DNA from: Halocynthiibacter sp049608145
GTDB lineage: Bacteria > Pseudomonadota > Alphaproteobacteria > Rhodobacterales > Rhodobacteraceae
Assembly (NCBI RefSeq): GCF_049608145.1
Contig: NZ_JBMYXF010000027.1
Coordinates: 1-41,956, forward strand
Direction: 5' to 3'
Length of the DNA: 41,956 nucleotides
Part shown: one piece after another, positions 8,531-17,369 of the stretch
Numbering within the stretch: the first letter of the stretch is position 1
Layout of the letters: each line of letters opens with the position of its first letter
Notes under the pieces: model-generated
Databases searched by the model: none
Told to the model about the DNA's origin: nothing
Seen by the model: the letters and a program-made list of their open reading frames with translations, nothing else
Position numbers and translations under genes: made by a program

Positions 8531-9451
8531 TAACGCCTTGTGGTGTCGTTCTTTTAGGGCGTAGCTGAACGATGTGCAATAGCCTTTTCTTGACATTTTC
8601 ACGGCTTTTTTGCTTTTGTATCGTTCTGTTCTTCTGTTAAATTTCGCGCTTTCCTTGTGCGACTTGCGCTCTGACTTTTTGCCTTACAGCGCCGCTGTAT
8701 CTTCCAACATATGCGTCCCGTCACAGACATGATGATTTCATCATTTCAGCCAAGGGCAGTAAGCTCTGACGTTGTTGTGTGTGAGAATGTAGTAGTCTTG
8801 GCCGAAATTTCCCAACAGTTTTGAGCGATGCAGACGTTTTCTTAACAGATTGGCCGGGCTCATCGGGTTGTGTTTTTGTTGTAGGGCCGCTCATGGTGCA
8901 TGCCTGAACGATACTGGTCGCAAGATCCGCATTCTGACGGTTGGGTAACGGTCGATACGAAAAAGAAGAACGACGGCACAGCGCAATTGGGAACAAAGTC
9001 TCAGCATCGCAGATGAGATTGCCGGACGCATTCAACCCGTCGGTGTGATCAACATGCGGAAAATCTAACCTCGAACGGGGACACTTTGGGTCGCACTGCC
9101 TGAAGGAGCGAGCTCTGCATTAAAGTAAGGGACGTTTCGGGGGGCCGGTCAAATCCAAGACGACGGTACTCCTCGCTAAGTGGCAAAATCCCCTTGGTTT
9201 TCGAACGAAAGGCCGCCTAAATCAGTTGAGTGATGGGAACATAAGCAAGACAAGACCGGGTTTCCTTGCAAGACTAAATTTCTTCTCTTGACTGGCAGTC
9301 TGCGAAAGCTTGTCTGTATGAGATCTGAGACCAGATCATGTCTGTGATCAGAGCGTCAAGAAAGCTGGATCATACTGATGGACCAGAGATGGATCATGCA
9401 CTAATGATCAGTTTGGAACACTTATGTACGGCTATTCACTGGAGGACAGAC
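8531..9451. other. Long gap with no convincing gene (tRNA-Cys to hydantoinase)
   Basis: About 900 nt. Open frames are short and without recognisable motifs, including one of 104 codons on the minus strand (8721-9035) whose sequence looks random. There is a perfect 7-bp inverted repeat with 2-nt spacer, ATGATGATTTCATCAT, at 8729-8744, which could be an operator. A cluster of GATC motifs lies just before the next gene. The stretch could be degraded mobile DNA, but I could not identify a parent. Confidence 0.5.
9321..9410. promoter_or_regulatory. Cluster of GATC/TGATCA motifs upstream of the hydantoinase-like gene
   Basis: GATC occurs at 9322, 9334, 9346, 9368, 9392 and 9406, six times in 88 nt, against about one per 256 nt by chance. 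GATCA (9334-9338) and TGATC (9345-9349) form an inverted repeat with a 6-nt spacer. The cluster sits 40-130 nt before the ATG at 9452, where a regulator such as a GntR-type repressor could bind. No regulator gene is adjacent. This is inference from the pattern only. Confidence 0.3.
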
Positions 9452-11455
9452 ATGACTTTATCTCTTGGGGTGGATACCGGCGGCACTTATACTGATGCGG
9501 TTTTGGTGCGGGATGAAAAGACTGTGGTGGCCTCGGCTAAATCTTTGACAACACGTCATGATCTTGCGGAGGGCATTGGTCTTGCGGTGGCAGAGGTTTT
9601 AGACACAGCGGATGTCGCGCGGTCTGAAATTACCCTTGCGTCCCTGTCTACAACGCTTGCGACGAATGCGCTGATCGAAGGGCAGGGGGAACGTGTTGCC
9701 CTGGTGCTTGTAGGGTTTGGTGCGAAGGATTTGGAACGTCACGGTTTGTCCGATGCTATGGCCGGGGATCCTGTGTTGTTTCTTGAGGGCGGTCACGATC
9801 ATACTGGCGGGCAGGCAAAGCCTCTGGATGAGACAGGGTTGCGCAGCTGGCTTGCAGGCATAGGTAAAGATGTGTCGGGGTTTGCTGTTGCTGCACAATT
9901 CGCGACACGCAATCCAGAACATGAACAGCGTGTGTCTGAGATTATTCGAGAAGTGACGGGCAAAGCGATCAGCGCATCACATCATTTAAGTGCAAAACTG
10001 AATGGCCCAAAGCGGGCGATTACTGCTGTTTTGAACGCACGCCTTGTGGGGATTATCAATCGCTTGATCACGCGTGCTCAGACCCGTTTGGGAGAGCTGG
10101 GCGTGCATGCACCTTTGATGGTTGTGCGTGGTGACGGTGCGTTGATTTCTGCGGAAATGGCACTGGAACGTCCAATCGAGACCATCCTCTCGGGTCCTGC
10201 TGCAAGTATCGTTGGTGCGCGCTGGATGACCGGGCAAACAGATGCGTTGGTCAGTGACATCGGGGGCACGACGACGGATGTGGCGTTGTTACGTGACGGG
10301 CGGCCGGCGATTGACCCGAACGGTGCGCAGGTGGGGCCGTTTCGCACGATGGTCGAAGCTGTAGCCATGCGCACGACCGGCCTTGGTGGTGACAGCGAAG
10401 TACATTTTGTAACCCGTGGTTTGCAAAGTGGGTTGGAACTTGGTCCCAAACGTATCGTTCCGGTGTCTCTGATTGCAACGGAAGCGCCCAAAATCGTACA
10501 TGAAACCTTGGTTCGGCAACTGCGTTCTGATGTGTCAGATGTGCTGCATGGCCGGTTCCTGAAAGCTGTTGATGGGCCTGCTCGATCCGGGCTTGCTGCG
10601 CGGGAAACAGCCCTATTGGATCGTATCGGAGAAGGTGTAAAACCGCTGGATCTGACGCTGAAAAACCGGATTGAACATTCTGTTCTTGCACGTCTGGTTG
10701 GGCGTGGTCTGGTGCAGGTGTCCGGCGTAACGCCGTCAGATGCCAGCCATGTTCTGGGGCTGAATACGGCCTGGGATCAGGTGGCCGCAGAAATGGCCCT
10801 GGATCTGTTCCGCAAGCAGGTAGCTGGGGGCGGTCAAGTTCTGGCAGGCAGTGCAACAGATCTGGCGCAGATGATCGTGGATCAGCTGACGCACCAGACG
10901 GGGATTGCGCTTCTCGAAGCGGCGTTTGCAGAAGAAGGCGACAGATTCGAGCAGGCACCGGCGGAACTTGCCCGCCATACGTTGATGCAAAAAGGACTGG
11001 CCGGGCATCGTGGGCTTGTACGTGTGGAGACGGGTCTGAACTTGCCGGTGGTGGGCCTTGGGGCCTCGGCGCAAACGTACTATCCGCAAGTGGGCAAGCT
11101 TCTTGGGTGTGAAATGGAAGTCCCAGAACATGCCGGTGTGGCCAATGCGATTGGGGCTGTGGTGGGGCGGGTTACGATCCGTCACAGCGGTACGGTAACT
11201 TGCCCATCAAGCGGCTGTTTCCGCGTACATCTTGGGGGGGCGCCACAGGATTTCGCAGATGTGGATAAGGCATTGTCGCATCTGGAAGACACCCTGCGCG
11301 GTACAGCGCAACAGGCGGCTGAAACGTCTGGCGCCGAAGGTATCCGAGTGAATGCAATGCGTGATATCCGCACCGCGGAAATCGAAGGCAATGACGTGTT
11401 CATCGAGGCAGAAATCACGGTTGAGGCGTCAGGCCGTCCCCGGATCGCCGTTTAA
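9452..11455 (+). CDS. Hydantoinase A / oxoprolinase-family protein (stand-alone)
   Basis: A 667-residue protein of the HyuA family, which uses an actin-like ATPase fold for ATP-dependent opening of cyclic amides such as 5-oxoproline or N-methylhydantoin. The N-terminal phosphate loop is visible as GVDTGGTYTDAVLV and a second one as VSDIGGTTTDVALLRDG. GLGGDSEV follows at mid-protein. ATG 9452 is chosen because GGAGG lies at 9441-9445 and the hydantoinase N-terminal motif begins at once; a longer frame to 9338 adds residues without homology. No HyuB partner or oxoprolinase B half is adjacent, so the substrate cannot be inferred from context. It ends 97 nt before the AsmA gene; a possible hairpin (GGCGGAT/ATCCGCC) lies between, without a T-run. 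Confidence 0.88.
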   Translation: MTLSLGVDTGGTYTDAVLVRDEKTVVASAKSLTTRHDLAEGIGLAVAEVLDTADVARSEITLASLSTTLATNALIEGQGERVALVLVGFGAKDLERHGLSDAMAGDPVLFLEGGHDHTGGQAKPLDETGLRSWLAGIGKDVSGFAVAAQFATRNPEHEQRVSEIIREVTGKAISASHHLSAKLNGPKRAITAVLNARLVGIINRLITRAQTRLGELGVHAPLMVVRGDGALISAEMALERPIETILSGPAASIVGARWMTGQTDALVSDIGGTTTDVALLRDGRPAIDPNGAQVGPFRTMVEAVAMRTTGLGGDSEVHFVTRGLQSGLELGPKRIVPVSLIATEAPKIVHETLVRQLRSDVSDVLHGRFLKAVDGPARSGLAARETALLDRIGEGVKPLDLTLKNRIEHSVLARLVGRGLVQVSGVTPSDASHVLGLNTAWDQVAAEMALDLFRKQVAGGGQVLAGSATDLAQMIVDQLTHQTGIALLEAAFAEEGDRFEQAPAELARHTLMQKGLAGHRGLVRVETGLNLPVVGLGASAQTYYPQVGKLLGCEMEVPEHAGVANAIGAVVGRVTIRHSGTVTCPSSGCFRVHLGGAPQDFADVDKALSHLEDTLRGTAQQAAETSGAEGIRVNAMRDIRTAEIEGNDVFIEAEITVEASGRPRIAV

Positions 11456-11552
11456 CATAACGGGCGGCGGATTGCCTGGTGCTGATCCGCCTCTTGTCCC
11501 TGCCGCCTGTGATGCATAGATTCAGATAAATAGTAAAGTAAGGGGCGGGCTT

Positions 11553-13583
11553 ATGCGCTGGATCATCCGGTTTTTCATGTTTTTGGTTGTGGTTGTTGTC
11601 ATCGCTGTGGTGGGGCTTTTGATGATCCCTGGCGAGAAGATCGCGCAAATCGCAAAAGAACAATTTGAGGCCGCCACTGGCCGCCCGATTGAGATTTCAT
11701 CAGATGTCAGCACAACGATCTGGCCGGTTCTGGGTGTGCGCACCGGACGGGTAGAGATCGCAAACGCCCCTTGGTCTGACAATGGACCGATGCTTGCGGC
11801 GGATGAATTGCTGGTGGGGGTGAATGCCCTGTCGCTTCTTAGCGGGAATATCGATATCCGCCGGATCGAAGCGATAGCACCGGAAGTTCTGCTAGAGGTG
11901 CGGTCCGACGGGACACCGAACTGGGCGTTCGAAGGCGTTACTACATCTGAAACGGCGTCTTCATCTTCGGGTGGCAGCAGTGGTGCGATCCCGGCGTTCA
12001 CCGTTGGAAAAGGGATCGTGTCTGATGGGGCCGTGCGTTGGCTAGACCATCAGAGCGGCACAGATGTTGCCCTGAGCAACGTGAATATGGAACTGAAACT
12101 GCCTGCGTTTGAAGGCGAAGGCACAGTACACCTTGAAATGTCCATGAATGGTGTGAACCAGGTTCTGGATGCGACTATTTCTGAATTTGGGCCATTTTTG
12201 AATGGCGCTGTATCCGGTCTGGCGGCTGATCTGTCGATTGGTGGATCCACTGCGGGGTTTAACGGGCGCGGGGGTTGGATGCCCCTCGCATTGGAAGGCA
12301 CGCTGAACGCGGATCTGGATGACATGGCGTCTGTCTATAAAACGGCGGGTCAGTCACCTGTGTCTGTTCCGCGTGGCTTTGGTCAGGCGATTGCAGTGAA
12401 TGGTAACTTCACCCTGACGCCTGAACAATCTGTACACCTGCGCGGTGCAACCCTGACCCTAGATCAAAATGTACTGCGGGGTGATGTTGATGTGGCACTT
12501 GCGGGCAGTCGCCCGGATCTGCAGGCCCGCCTGACTGCGGGGGCTCTTGATTTTTCTAGCCTTGCAGCATCTTCCAAAGAAGGTGGAACCCCTGCCAATG
12601 GTGCATCGGGTGGCAGTGGCTGGCCGCGTGACGTGATTGATGCGTCTTTCCTGTCGCTGGCCAACGCACGGGTAAGCTTCTCGGCGGACAGTATCGATCT
12701 GGGCACGCTGAAACTGGGGGCAACTCGCACATCGGCAACGCTGGACAATTCCCGGATTGAATTCACAATCGATCAGATTGCAGCCTATCAGGGTTCAGTG
12801 TCCGGCAATTTTGTGATGAACAACCGCAGTGGGCTGTCCATTGGTGGCAACCTGAATTTTGCCCAGATGGCGCTGCAGCCCGCTTTGTCAGATCTCGCCG
12901 GATATGAACGCCTGATCGGGAATGCAGATTTCAGCATGCGGTTTCTGGGTGTTGGCAACAATATGCATGACATTATGAACAGCCTGTCCGGAGAGGGACG
13001 TTTTGCCATTGGTCAAGGTGAACTGCGTGGTCTGGATCTTGCGGGCATGTTGCGCAATTTGGATCTGTCGTTTGAAGGCGAAGGCCAGAAGACGATCTTT
13101 GACTCTGCCGGGGCAAGCTTCACCATCAATGGTGGCGTTCTGCGCAATGACGATCTGGCATTTGTAGCAAGCCGCATTCGTGCGGATGGGGCTGGAACAA
13201 TCGGCATTGGTGCGCAGACAATTGATTACCGGGTGACCCCAGCGGCGTTTTTGTCCGGTGACGAAAGTCAGGGGATCACAGTGCCTGTGATCATTGAAGG
13301 GACCTGGTCTGATCCAAAGTTCCGTCCCGATCTGCAGGCTTTGATTGACCAGAACCTGGCTGAAGAAAAAGCTGCGCTTGAGGCTCGTCTGGAAGAAGAG
13401 CGTGCCGCAGCAGAAGCCCGCCTTGAACAGGAACGCGCAGAACTGGAAGCGCGGGCTGCTGAGAAGCTGGAAGAAGAACTGGGCGTGACGCAGCAAGAAG
13501 GTGAAAGCGTTGGTGACACCATCCGCCGTGGCCTTGAAAATGAAGCAAAAGACGCCCTGCGCGGGTTGCTTGGCGGGAATTAA
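11553..13583 (+). CDS. AsmA family protein
   Basis: A 676-residue inner-membrane-anchored protein with a single N-terminal transmembrane segment (about residues 4-24, FFMFLVVVVVIAVVGLLMIP). The AsmA N-terminal region follows, with the typical TGRPIEISSDVSTTIWPVLG and the VEIANAPW and LLVGVNALSLLSGNIDIRRI repeats. The C-terminal AsmA_2 region includes GEGRFAIGQGELRGLDLAGM and the strand ending VIIEGTWSDPKFRPDLQALI. The last 80 residues form a strongly charged Glu/Ala/Arg coiled coil. AsmA-like proteins are thought to bridge the periplasm and affect outer-membrane lipid or protein assembly; the exact job here is unknown. The body lies in the periplasm. Confidence 0.9.
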   Translation: MRWIIRFFMFLVVVVVIAVVGLLMIPGEKIAQIAKEQFEAATGRPIEISSDVSTTIWPVLGVRTGRVEIANAPWSDNGPMLAADELLVGVNALSLLSGNIDIRRIEAIAPEVLLEVRSDGTPNWAFEGVTTSETASSSSGGSSGAIPAFTVGKGIVSDGAVRWLDHQSGTDVALSNVNMELKLPAFEGEGTVHLEMSMNGVNQVLDATISEFGPFLNGAVSGLAADLSIGGSTAGFNGRGGWMPLALEGTLNADLDDMASVYKTAGQSPVSVPRGFGQAIAVNGNFTLTPEQSVHLRGATLTLDQNVLRGDVDVALAGSRPDLQARLTAGALDFSSLAASSKEGGTPANGASGGSGWPRDVIDASFLSLANARVSFSADSIDLGTLKLGATRTSATLDNSRIEFTIDQIAAYQGSVSGNFVMNNRSGLSIGGNLNFAQMALQPALSDLAGYERLIGNADFSMRFLGVGNNMHDIMNSLSGEGRFAIGQGELRGLDLAGMLRNLDLSFEGEGQKTIFDSAGASFTINGGVLRNDDLAFVASRIRADGAGTIGIGAQTIDYRVTPAAFLSGDESQGITVPVIIEGTWSDPKFRPDLQALIDQNLAEEKAALEARLEEERAAAEARLEQERAELEARAAEKLEEELGVTQQEGESVGDTIRRGLENEAKDALRGLLGGN

Positions 13584-13649
13584 AAAACGTGTTTTGTACG
13601 CAGGAAGAGCTAGGCTCAGGACCCATTATTATCTTGCAGCTTAGGCTTG

Positions 13650-13794
13650 GCCGTGATTCACCTCTATTATCATTGGGGGCCGATCAATCCTAAGCTCTTT
13701 CACTACGCTGCTCTGCGTCGCGCCAGATATCATAAATCCGCTCAACCGCTGCCGCCTTATAGTCGTCCGTATACTTCCGTCGATGCTGTCCCAT
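13650..13794 (-). pseudogene. Frameshifted relic of an IS3-family transposase OrfA
   Basis: The minus strand starts at ATG 13794 as MGQHRRKYTDDYKAAAVERI, which matches the helix-turn-helix start of IS3/IS911-type OrfA proteins (RKYTDDFKxxAV). After this the frame changes: the continuation SGATQSSVVKELRI, the second helix of the same domain, is in another frame. No OrfB, terminal repeats or rest of OrfA could be found. It is a short dead fragment in the gap between the AsmA gene and dctP; the remaining 13800-14032 holds nothing I recognise except the dctP leader. Confidence 0.65.
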
Positions 13795-14032
13795 TTGGTG
13801 TTTCTTTTATGGACAGGGGGAAGGCACCCGACTGTCTGAAAACAGAGGCGAAGGTCAAAAACGCGGACGTTCTAAGCGATCACAGCAATGCAAGTCATAT
13901 CTGACGACTTCCGTGCTTGGCGGATGGTTACAAGCTCCAAATATTCTCCATAGCCAAAGGCATTTCCTGGGGCTAGGGTGTCTGCGAAAACGAGTGACAA
14001 TAAAACACGTCACCATATTCAGGGAGAATATT

Positions 14033-15040
14033 ATGAAGACTATTCTTAGCAAAACTGCTGTAGCTGCGCTGGCTGTGGCATTCGCTTCCGAGGCTGCTGC
14101 AACGGAATGGAACGTGTCTGTTTGGGGAAAGCGTCGCGCTTTCACTGAACATGTGGAACGTCTGGCAGAGCTTGTTTCTGAGAAAACCAACGGCGAGTTC
14201 ACGATGAACATCAGCTATGGCGGGCTTTCGAAGAACCGTGAAAATCTTGATGGTATTTCTATTGGTGCTTTCGAAATGGCGCAATTTTGTGCTGGATATC
14301 ATCGTGATAAGAACCCAACCATCACCGTGTTGGAACTGCCTTTCTTGGGCGTGAATACGCTGGCTGAAGAAGTTGCTGTGTCCCATGCGGTCTATGGACA
14401 TCCGGCGGTGCAGGCAGATCTTGCGCGTTGGAATGCTAAGCTTTTGATGACGTCGCCCATGCCGCAATATAACATCGTTGGCACAGGCGATGCGCGTGAC
14501 GAGTTGGGCGAATTTGATGGTATGCGTGTGCGTGCTACCGGCGGCATCGGTAAAGCGTTTGAGGCAGTGGGCGGCGTGCCGACTTCTGTGACCGCAACTG
14601 AGGCGTATAACGCGATGGAAAGCGGCGTGGTTGATACCGTTGCCTTTGCACAGCACGCCCATTTGGCTTTCCGTACCATTGATATTGCGGACTGGTGGAC
14701 AGAAAACCTCAATCCCGGCACCGTGAACTGCCCGGTGGTTGTGAATACTGACGCTTACGATGCGCTGTCTGACAGCGAACGTGAAGCGCTGGACAGTTCC
14801 GTGGACGAAGCTATCGCGCACTACCTTGAAAACTATGGCGAGCTTTTGACCCGTTGGGACGGTATTCTTGAAGAAAAGGGCGTTGAACGCGTAACATTGT
14901 CGGACGATGAACTTGCACAGTTCCGCGCGATTGCTGCTGACCCGATCCGTGAACAATGGATCAACGATATGTCAGCCCAGGGCATTCCTGCACAAGAACT
15001 TTACGACCTTGTACAAATCACACTTGCCGCTCAACGCTAA
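14033..15040 (+). CDS. dctP: TRAP transporter periplasmic substrate-binding protein (DctP family)
   Basis: A 335-residue protein that captures an organic acid in the periplasm and delivers it to DctQM. It has a clear Sec signal peptide, with a basic start, hydrophobic core and an Ala-rich end around residues 20-23 (SEAAA before TEWNV). The mature part shows DctP features: an early helix with ERLAELVSEKTNGEF, FDGMRVRATGGIGKAFEAVGG with the conserved Arg that usually contacts the substrate carboxylate, and AYNAMESGVVDTVAFA. ATG 14033 is preceded by AGGGAG. A strong hairpin right after the gene would raise its dose relative to the membrane subunits. The substrate is not predictable from sequence. 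Confidence 0.92.
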   Translation: MKTILSKTAVAALAVAFASEAAATEWNVSVWGKRRAFTEHVERLAELVSEKTNGEFTMNISYGGLSKNRENLDGISIGAFEMAQFCAGYHRDKNPTITVLELPFLGVNTLAEEVAVSHAVYGHPAVQADLARWNAKLLMTSPMPQYNIVGTGDARDELGEFDGMRVRATGGIGKAFEAVGGVPTSVTATEAYNAMESGVVDTVAFAQHAHLAFRTIDIADWWTENLNPGTVNCPVVVNTDAYDALSDSEREALDSSVDEAIAHYLENYGELLTRWDGILEEKGVERVTLSDDELAQFRAIAADPIREQWINDMSAQGIPAQELYDLVQITLAAQR

Positions 15041-15052
15041 ACTCTAAAATAT

Positions 15053-15085
15053 GCCCCCCGGTTCATTCTGGGGGGCTTTCTTTTT
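15053..15085 (+). terminator. Rho-independent (partial) terminator between dctP and dctQ
   Basis: Stem GCCCCCC (15053-15059) pairs with GGGGGGC (15070-15076) around a 10-nt loop and is followed by TTTCTTTTT. It lies between the binding-protein gene and the membrane-subunit genes of one operon, so it probably attenuates transcription to keep DctP in excess. Confidence 0.82.
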
Positions 15086-15098
15086 AAAGGGGGGCACT

Positions 15099-15734
15099 AT
15101 GGCTGGCAGCAGTGCGGTGCGCGAGGATGACACTCTTATCAGTCGCCTTGATCTGAAGTTATTGAAACTAGAAACTGTTTTGGCGCTGGTCAGCGGTTTT
15201 GCCGTGTTTTCACTGATGATATTTGCTGTGGTTTCGGTGACTGGAAGGTCCACGATCAACCAGCCTTTGCCTGGCTATGTTGATTGGATTGAACAGGTCT
15301 TGCCCCTCATTGCGTTCATGGGTGTCAGCTATACACAACGCAATGGCGGCCATATTCGCATGGATATCGTCATTGGAGCCCTGAAAGGCCGGGCGCTTTG
15401 GTTGGCAGAGATGATCACAGTTTTTGCCATGTTGATTCTGATGATCCTGTTGGTCTGGGGCAGCTGGGCGCATTTTGACCGTGCTTTTGATTTTGCCGCC
15501 CCAATGTGGAGCCGTGACAGTTCTATTGATATTGGCATCCCACTTTGGCCTGCGAAATTGATGGCACCTGTGGCATTTTCGGTTTTATGCGCGCGTTTGG
15601 TTTTACAGCTATGCAGTTACACCCGGGCCTTTGTAAAGAATGACCCGTCACCGGTTGCGGTGCCGATGATCCAAAGCGCGGCTGAGCAAGCACAAGAAGA
15701 AGCGCAACACGTCAGCAGCCTGGGCGGGGAATAA
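15099..15734 (+). CDS. dctQ: TRAP transporter small permease (DctQ family)
   Basis: A 211-residue inner-membrane protein with four predicted transmembrane helices: around VLALVSGFAVFSLMIFAVVS, WIEQVLPLIAFMGVSYT, MITVFAMLILMILLVWGSW and the C-terminal LMAPVAFSVLCARLVLQL. The conserved WIEQ/Y..R pattern of DctQ is present. ATG 15099 is chosen because GGGGGG lies just upstream and the earlier in-frame ATG at 15051 falls in the terminator hairpin. It precedes dctM by 3 nt, so the two are translationally coupled. The C-terminal tail is cytoplasmic and Gln/Ala rich. Confidence 0.9.
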   Translation: MAGSSAVREDDTLISRLDLKLLKLETVLALVSGFAVFSLMIFAVVSVTGRSTINQPLPGYVDWIEQVLPLIAFMGVSYTQRNGGHIRMDIVIGALKGRALWLAEMITVFAMLILMILLVWGSWAHFDRAFDFAAPMWSRDSSIDIGIPLWPAKLMAPVAFSVLCARLVLQLCSYTRAFVKNDPSPVAVPMIQSAAEQAQEEAQHVSSLGGE

Positions 15735-15737
15735 AAT

Positions 15738-17144
15738 ATGGAACCTATTACAATTGGCCTGATCGTTTCAGGTATAATGCTTCTGATGGTCGTCCTAGGA
15801 ATGCGCGTTGCCTTTGCTGCGGGCCTCGCTGGGATGATTGGTTTGATTTGGATCTTCTGGGCGAAGAAAAACTATGGCATTGATGATTTTGGCTGGGCAT
15901 TGACTGTAGCTACCAAAACTGCAGGTCAGGTGCCTCATTCGAAAGTGACGACACAGGCTCTCTCTCTGATCCCGACCTTTATTTTGATCGGTTATCTCGC
16001 CTATTACGCCGGGTTGACGCAGGCCTTATTTGAAGCGGCAAAACGTTGGATTGCTTGGGTTCCTGGCGGCTTGGCTGTCTCTACCGTCTTTGCAACGGCA
16101 GGGTTTGCGGCGGTATCCGGGGCATCGGTCGCGACAGCCGCAGTATTCGCCCGCATTGCCATCCCTGAAATGCTAAAAATTGGCTATGATAAACGTTTCG
16201 CAGCGGGTGTCGTTGCCGCAGGTGGGACTTTGGCCAGTTTGATCCCCCCCTCTGCGATCCTTGTGATCTACGCGATTATCGTTGAACAGGACGTTGGAAA
16301 ATTGCTCTTGGCTGGCTTTTTGCCGGGTATCTTTTCAGCGATCGTATATGGCCTGTTGATCATTGGCATGGCGATGGTGATCAAGGATTTCGGCCCCCCT
16401 GTAAAAGGGTTTACATGGCGTGAACGCTTTGAATGTCTGCCAGCGGCTTTGCCCATTCTGTTCGTGGTCGCAACGATTATCCTATTCGTTTACAACCCTT
16501 TCGGAGGCGATGCTTGGGGCACGCCAACAGAAGGCGGCGCGATTGGGGCATTTGTGGTATTTTGCATCGCTTTGTGGCGCGGGATGCGCTGGCCACAGCT
16601 GAAAGACGCATTGTTGGAAACGGCAAAGCTGTCTGTGATGATTTTCACCATCATCTGGGGGGTGTTGATCTATGTGCGTTTCCTTGGGTTTGCGGACCTT
16701 CCAGGTGCGTTTTCTGATTGGATCACCGGCTTAGAACAATCGCCAATGCTGACATTGGTTTTCATCCTTTTAGCCTATGCCGTGTTGGGCATGTTTATGG
16801 ATGCCATAGGCATGCTGTTGTTGACCTTACCTGTGGTTTACCCTGCGGTTATGGCGCTGAATGGTGGTGAATTTGTATCCGCAGCAGACAGTACCTTTGG
16901 CATGTCCGGGCCGATGTGTGCAATCTGGTTTGGGATTTTGGTTGTGAAAATGGCTGAGTTCTGCCTGATTACCCCGCCAATTGGTCTGAACTGCTTTGTC
17001 GTAGCCGGCGTGCGTGATGATCTGTCCGTTCAAGATGTGTTCAAAGGTGTGACGCCGTTTTTCATTGCAGATGCGATCACCATCGCACTGTTGGTGGCCT
17101 TCCCCGTCATTGTACTGTGGCTGCCCATGCAAGCGCTGGGTTAA
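15738..17144 (+). CDS. dctM: TRAP transporter large permease (DctM family)
   Basis: A 468-residue polytopic protein that forms the sodium-coupled transport channel of the TRAP system. It is dominated by hydrophobic helices and contains the DctM landmarks GAASVATAAV-like VSGASVATAAVFARIAIPEM, the first hairpin with AAGGTLASLIPPSAILVIYA, and a symmetric second hairpin with VLGMFMDAIGMLLLTLPVVYP and ITPPIGLNCFVVAGV. The length is close to the usual 425-480 residues. The gene ends an operon dctPQM; a short GCCTG/CAGGC inverted repeat follows at 17163-17178 but has no T-run, so I do not call a terminator there. Confidence 0.93.
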   Translation: MEPITIGLIVSGIMLLMVVLGMRVAFAAGLAGMIGLIWIFWAKKNYGIDDFGWALTVATKTAGQVPHSKVTTQALSLIPTFILIGYLAYYAGLTQALFEAAKRWIAWVPGGLAVSTVFATAGFAAVSGASVATAAVFARIAIPEMLKIGYDKRFAAGVVAAGGTLASLIPPSAILVIYAIIVEQDVGKLLLAGFLPGIFSAIVYGLLIIGMAMVIKDFGPPVKGFTWRERFECLPAALPILFVVATIILFVYNPFGGDAWGTPTEGGAIGAFVVFCIALWRGMRWPQLKDALLETAKLSVMIFTIIWGVLIYVRFLGFADLPGAFSDWITGLEQSPMLTLVFILLAYAVLGMFMDAIGMLLLTLPVVYPAVMALNGGEFVSAADSTFGMSGPMCAIWFGILVVKMAEFCLITPPIGLNCFVVAGVRDDLSVQDVFKGVTPFFIADAITIALLVAFPVIVLWLPMQALG

Positions 17145-17301
17145 TCTATAAAGTTCAGGTCTGCCTGTTGGGGCAGGCCGCGCATTCGAGGTCAGAAAAT
17201 CGCATGTGCCCCGACATTGGCCGATGCTTTATAAACTGTGTATCAGGTTATGCGCCGTAAATTCTACGTCAGGCCGCCGCCGCTACCCTTTCGAATGCAA
17301 A

Positions 17302-17353
17302 CGCGGAGGCCTGTGGCCCCCGCGCGCAGTGATGAGTGTGGGGTTTACCCCAC
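17302..17353 (-). terminator. Hairpins downstream of pyc
   Basis: On the minus strand, first GTGGGGT/ACCCCAC (17338-17353, 2-nt loop), then a 10-bp stem between 17315-17324 and 17302-17311 with a 3-nt loop and one G-U pair, followed by TTTGC. The second has a weak T-tract, so termination is likely but not certain. Confidence 0.5.
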
Positions 17354-17369
17354 GAAGAAGAACTGCGGA

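Noticed and set aside
8721..9035. A 104-codon minus-strand gene in the gap after tRNA-Cys
   Set aside because: No ribosome site, no domain, and composition without obvious coding character; left as unexplained gap.
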